Part shown: in pieces, positions 61,454-64,000 of the stretch
Position numbering within the stretch: position 1 is the first letter of the stretch
How the letters are laid out: every line of letters begins with the position of its first letter
Source of the DNA: VRUE01 sp963728835
GTDB taxonomy: Bacteria > Actinomycetota > Thermoleophilia > Solirubrobacterales > 70-9
NCBI GenBank assembly: GCA_963728835.1
Contig: CAVSKZ010000002.1
Coordinates: 620,001 to 684,000 of the forward strand
Direction of reading: 5' to 3'
DNA: 64,000 nt
The notes under the pieces: model-generated
The model's database searches: none
What the model saw: only the letters and a program-made list of their open reading frames with translations
Told to the model about the DNA's origin: nothing
Made by a program: the position numbers and the translations under genes

Positions 61454-64000
61454 TCAGCCGCAACCCGTGTTGTTGCCACACGAGCTGCACGTGTAGCAGG
61501 AGCCCGTCCGCTGCATCATGCCGCCGCACTGCTCGCAGGCGGGGCCGAGGTCAAGGCCGGACATCTTGGCGGGGACCACGGGTGGGGTTTCGGTGAAGGC
61601 CGCCGAGGCCGGGACGGCCTGGCCGCCACTTGCCTTTGCGGCCTCGCCGCCACCGTTGCCGTTGCCCGGCTTGGAGTGGCCGTTGGCCGGGCCCGCGGTG
61701 CCGCCGCTGGTGTCGATCCCGAGACCGAGCTGGGTCGTCTCGGCGTCCCGTTTGGCCCGCACCTCCGGGGTGAGGATGCCGAGGTCCTCGAGCACGTCGG
61801 TGTCCTCGATGAAGCGGCTGCCGAGCCAGCGCATGATGTAGTCGGGCATCGACTTGGCGAAGGGGATCTCCGGATTGCCGGTGATTCCCTCCGGCTCGAA
61901 GCGCATGTAGCTGAACTTGCGCACAAAGGTTTCCAGCGGAACGCCGTACTGGAGGCCGATCGAGATCGCCGTGGCGAAGGCGTTGAGCAGCCCGCGCATC
62001 GTCGAGCCCTCCTTGCCGATGTCGGTGAGGAAGATCTCTCCGACGTTGCCGTCCTCGTACTTGCCGGCGGTGATGTAGCCCTCGTGGCCGGCGATCGAGA
62101 ACTTGTGGGTGATCGATTCGCGCTCGCGCGGCATCTTCTTGCGCACGGGCGCGGCGGCCTCGGCGACAGCCTCGGCCCCCTTCTCCTCCTGCGCGTCGGT
62201 GCGCAGCGCCTGCGCAGTCTTGGAGCCGTCGCGGTAGATCGCAAGGGCCTTCAGGCCACCCTTCCAGCCGCGCGTGTAGGCGTCGGCGATGTCCTCGACC
62301 GTGGCCGTCTGGGGCAGGTTGACCGTCTTGGAGATCGCCCCCGAGATGAAGGGCTGCGTTGCCGCCATCATGTCGATGTGGCCGGTGTGGGAGATCGCCC
62401 GCTCGCCGACCGCCACGTCGAAGACCGGCAGGTGCTCGTCCTTCAGGTCGGGCGCGCCGACGATCGTGCTGTTCTCGGTTATGTGGGCGGCGATCTGCTC
62501 GACCTGCGGCTCGGCGTAGCCGAGCGTGCGCAGGGCCAGCGGCACCGAGCGGTTGGTGATCGTCATCTGCCCGCCGCCGACCAGCTCCTTGAACTTGACC
62601 AGCGAGAAGTCGGGCTCGATCCCGGTCGTGTCGCAGTCCATCAGGAAGCTGATCGTCCCGGTCGGCGCCAGCACCGTCGCCTGCGCGTTGCGGTAGCCGT
62701 GCTCCTCGCCCAGCTCGACCGCCTCGTCCCAGGACCGCTGCGCGGCCTCGAGCAGGTCGCCCTTGATCCCCGTCTCGTCGATGTCGTAGGAGGCGTCGCG
62801 GTGCATCCGCATCACGCCGTTGTGGGCGTCGCGGTTGCGCTCGTACTCCTCGTAGGGCCCGGTCGCCCCGGCTGCGATCAGCGCCGACTGGCGGTAGGCG
62901 CGGCCGGTCATCAGCGCCGTGATCGCGGCGGCGACGTTGCGGCCCTCGTCGGAGTCGTAGGGCAGCCCGTCGGACATCAGCAGCGCGCCGAGGTTGGCGT
63001 AGCCGAGGCCGAGCTGGCGGAACTTGTTCGCGTTCTCGGTGATCTCCTCAGTCGGGTAGCTGGAGAAGCCGACGACGATCTCCTGGGCGAGGAAGACGAT
63101 GTCGACGGCGTGCTCGAACTCCTCGGCGTCGAAGCTGCCGTCGGGGCGGCGGAATTTCATCAGGTTGAGCGAGGCCAGGTTGCAGGCCGAGTCGTCGACG
63201 TGCATGTACTCGCTGCAGGGGTTGGAGGCGTTGATCCGGCCCGACTCCGGGCAGGTGTGCCAGCGGTTGATGATCGTGTCGTACTGGACGCCGGGGTCGG
63301 CACAGCGCCAGGCGGCGTCGGCGATCTGGTTCATCAGCTCGCGCGCGTCGAGGGTCTTCACCGTCGAGCCGTCGGTGCGCGCTGTCAGATGCCAGTCCTC
63401 GCCGGCCTCGACCGCCTCCATGAAGTCGTCGCTGACCCGCACCGAGTTGTTGGCGTTCTGGTACTGGATCGAGGTGAAGCCCTCGCCGTCGATCGACATG
63501 TCGAAGCCGGCGTCGCGCAGCGCCTCGGCCTTCTTCTCCTCGTCGGCCTTGCACCAGATGAAGTGCTCGATGTCCGGGTGGTCGACGTCGAGCACGACCA
63601 TCTTCGCCGCCCGCCGCGTCTTGCCGCCCGACTTGATCGTGCCCGCCCAGGAGTCGGCGCCGCGCATGAAGCTGACCGGGCCGCTCGCGGTGCCGCCCTT
63701 GGCCAGCTGCTCCATCGAGCCGCGGATGTTGGAGAGGTTGATCCCCGAGCCGGAGCCGCCGCGGAAGATCTTGCCCTCCTTGGTGTTCCAGGCGAGGATC
63801 GAGTCCATGTTGTCCTCGACGCTGAGGATGAAGCAGGCCGAGCACTGCGGCCGCTCCTCGAAGCCGACGTTGAACCAGACCGGCGAGTTGAAAGCCGCCT
63901 TCTGGTTGAGCAGGATCGAGGTCAGCTCGGCCTCGAAGGCTTCGGCGTCCTCGTCGGAGGCGAAGTAGCCGCCCTCGCGCCCCCACTCGGAGATCGTTCC
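61454..64000 (-). CDS. nrdJ: Adenosylcobalamin-dependent (class II) ribonucleotide reductase, N-terminus cut
   Basis: NrdJ reduces ribonucleotides to deoxyribonucleotides using a B12 radical and does not need oxygen. The 848 visible residues include NSPVWFNVGFEERPQCSACF with the first redox Cys, INASNPCSEYMHVDDSACNL (thiyl-radical Cys region), VLAPTGTISFLMDCDTTGIE (specificity/phosphate loop) and a C-terminal redox tail with CEQCGG and SCYTCSSCGNNTGCG, a zinc-finger-like cysteine cluster. A Gly/Asn/Ala-rich linker precedes the tail. The N-terminal part lies past the right edge. No intein was seen in the visible part. Confidence 0.95.
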   Translation of the reverse strand, partial: GTISEWGREGGYFASDEDAEAFEAELTSILLNQKAAFNSPVWFNVGFEERPQCSACFILSVEDNMDSILAWNTKEGKIFRGGSGSGINLSNIRGSMEQLAKGGTASGPVSFMRGADSWAGTIKSGGKTRRAAKMVVLDVDHPDIEHFIWCKADEEKKAEALRDAGFDMSIDGEGFTSIQYQNANNSVRVSDDFMEAVEAGEDWHLTARTDGSTVKTLDARELMNQIADAAWRCADPGVQYDTIINRWHTCPESGRINASNPCSEYMHVDDSACNLASLNLMKFRRPDGSFDAEEFEHAVDIVFLAQEIVVGFSSYPTEEITENANKFRQLGLGYANLGALLMSDGLPYDSDEGRNVAAAITALMTGRAYRQSALIAAGATGPYEEYERNRDAHNGVMRMHRDASYDIDETGIKGDLLEAAQRSWDEAVELGEEHGYRNAQATVLAPTGTISFLMDCDTTGIEPDFSLVKFKELVGGGQMTITNRSVPLALRTLGYAEPQVEQIAAHITENSTIVGAPDLKDEHLPVFDVAVGERAISHTGHIDMMAATQPFISGAISKTVNLPQTATVEDIADAYTRGWKGGLKALAIYRDGSKTAQALRTDAQEEKGAEAVAEAAAPVRKKMPRERESITHKFSIAGHEGYITAGKYEDGNVGEIFLTDIGKEGSTMRGLLNAFATAISIGLQYGVPLETFVRKFSYMRFEPEGITGNPEIPFAKSMPDYIMRWLGSRFIEDTDVLEDLGILTPEVRAKRDAETTQLGLGIDTSGGTAGPANGHSKPGNGNGGGEAAKASGGQAVPASAAFTETPPVVPAKMSGLDLGPACEQCGGMMQRTGSCYTCSSCGNNTGCG

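Overview
The window reads as a chromosome segment of a high-GC, Gram-positive actinobacterium, most likely from the Thermoleophilia (Solirubrobacter-like). The clues are very high GC, frequent GTG/TTG starts, the HspR-linked order dnaK-grpE-dnaJ-hspR-clpB, an inositol-phosphate synthase next to a CDP-alcohol phosphotransferase, a B12-dependent ribonucleotide reductase, Excalibur-domain and CsoR/DUF4396 genes, and small anchored cytochromes. The lineage is inferred from gene content, not proven.

Layout. 1-2.8 kb: purine genes purB (cut at the left edge), purE and purD, plus a GYD-domain gene. 2.9-5.4 kb: a secreted lytic transglycosylase with a membrane-anchored partner. 5.5-12.1 kb: the chaperone operon. 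12.2-15.5 kb: a secreted EEP-family phosphoesterase, an anchored cytochrome c, nth and an alpha/beta hydrolase. 15.6-18.3 kb: a PAP2-type phosphatase, a CDP-alcohol phosphotransferase and Ino1, together an inositol-phospholipid module. 18.4-29.1 kb: a GT4-PHP fusion, UDG-like, UPF0114, LLM oxidoreductase, RNA m5U methyltransferase, argF, lgt, prmC and lysS; most single-base frame breaks fall here. 29.1-33.7 kb: two SDRs, tRNA-Val and a lower-GC patch with an AlbA_2/Schlafen-like protein. 34.5-36.9 kb: three tandem secreted paralogues of unknown function. 37-46 kb: DUF2236, FtsH-like, MBL-fold, metallopeptidase, tRNA-Asp, ASST lipoprotein, and XRE, cupin and TetR genes. 46-54 kb: GGDEF-EAL, flavin reductase, cytochrome lipoprotein, serS, NarL-type regulator, msrB, thioesterase, MFS and HAD. 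54-57.5 kb: MacB/FtsX-type ABC exporter. 57.5-64 kb: CsoR/DUF4396 metal module, HSL esterase, two small secreted proteins, a P450 and nrdJ (cut at the right edge).

Three signals are not explained by the genes. (1) At least ten long intergenic inverted repeats have near-perfect arms that differ at every site, while the sequence between the arms falls into shared families; two ~165-bp copies (25858-26026 and 36920-37085) share a clearly homologous core. (2) A 49-bp sequence, 42/49 identical, lies just upstream of two unrelated genes (a cytochrome c and a response regulator). (3) Seventeen single-base frame breaks (fifteen +1, two -1) interrupt eleven otherwise conserved genes; sequence error is the default explanation, although several +1 sites share a context. 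No CRISPR array, insertion sequence or prophage was seen.
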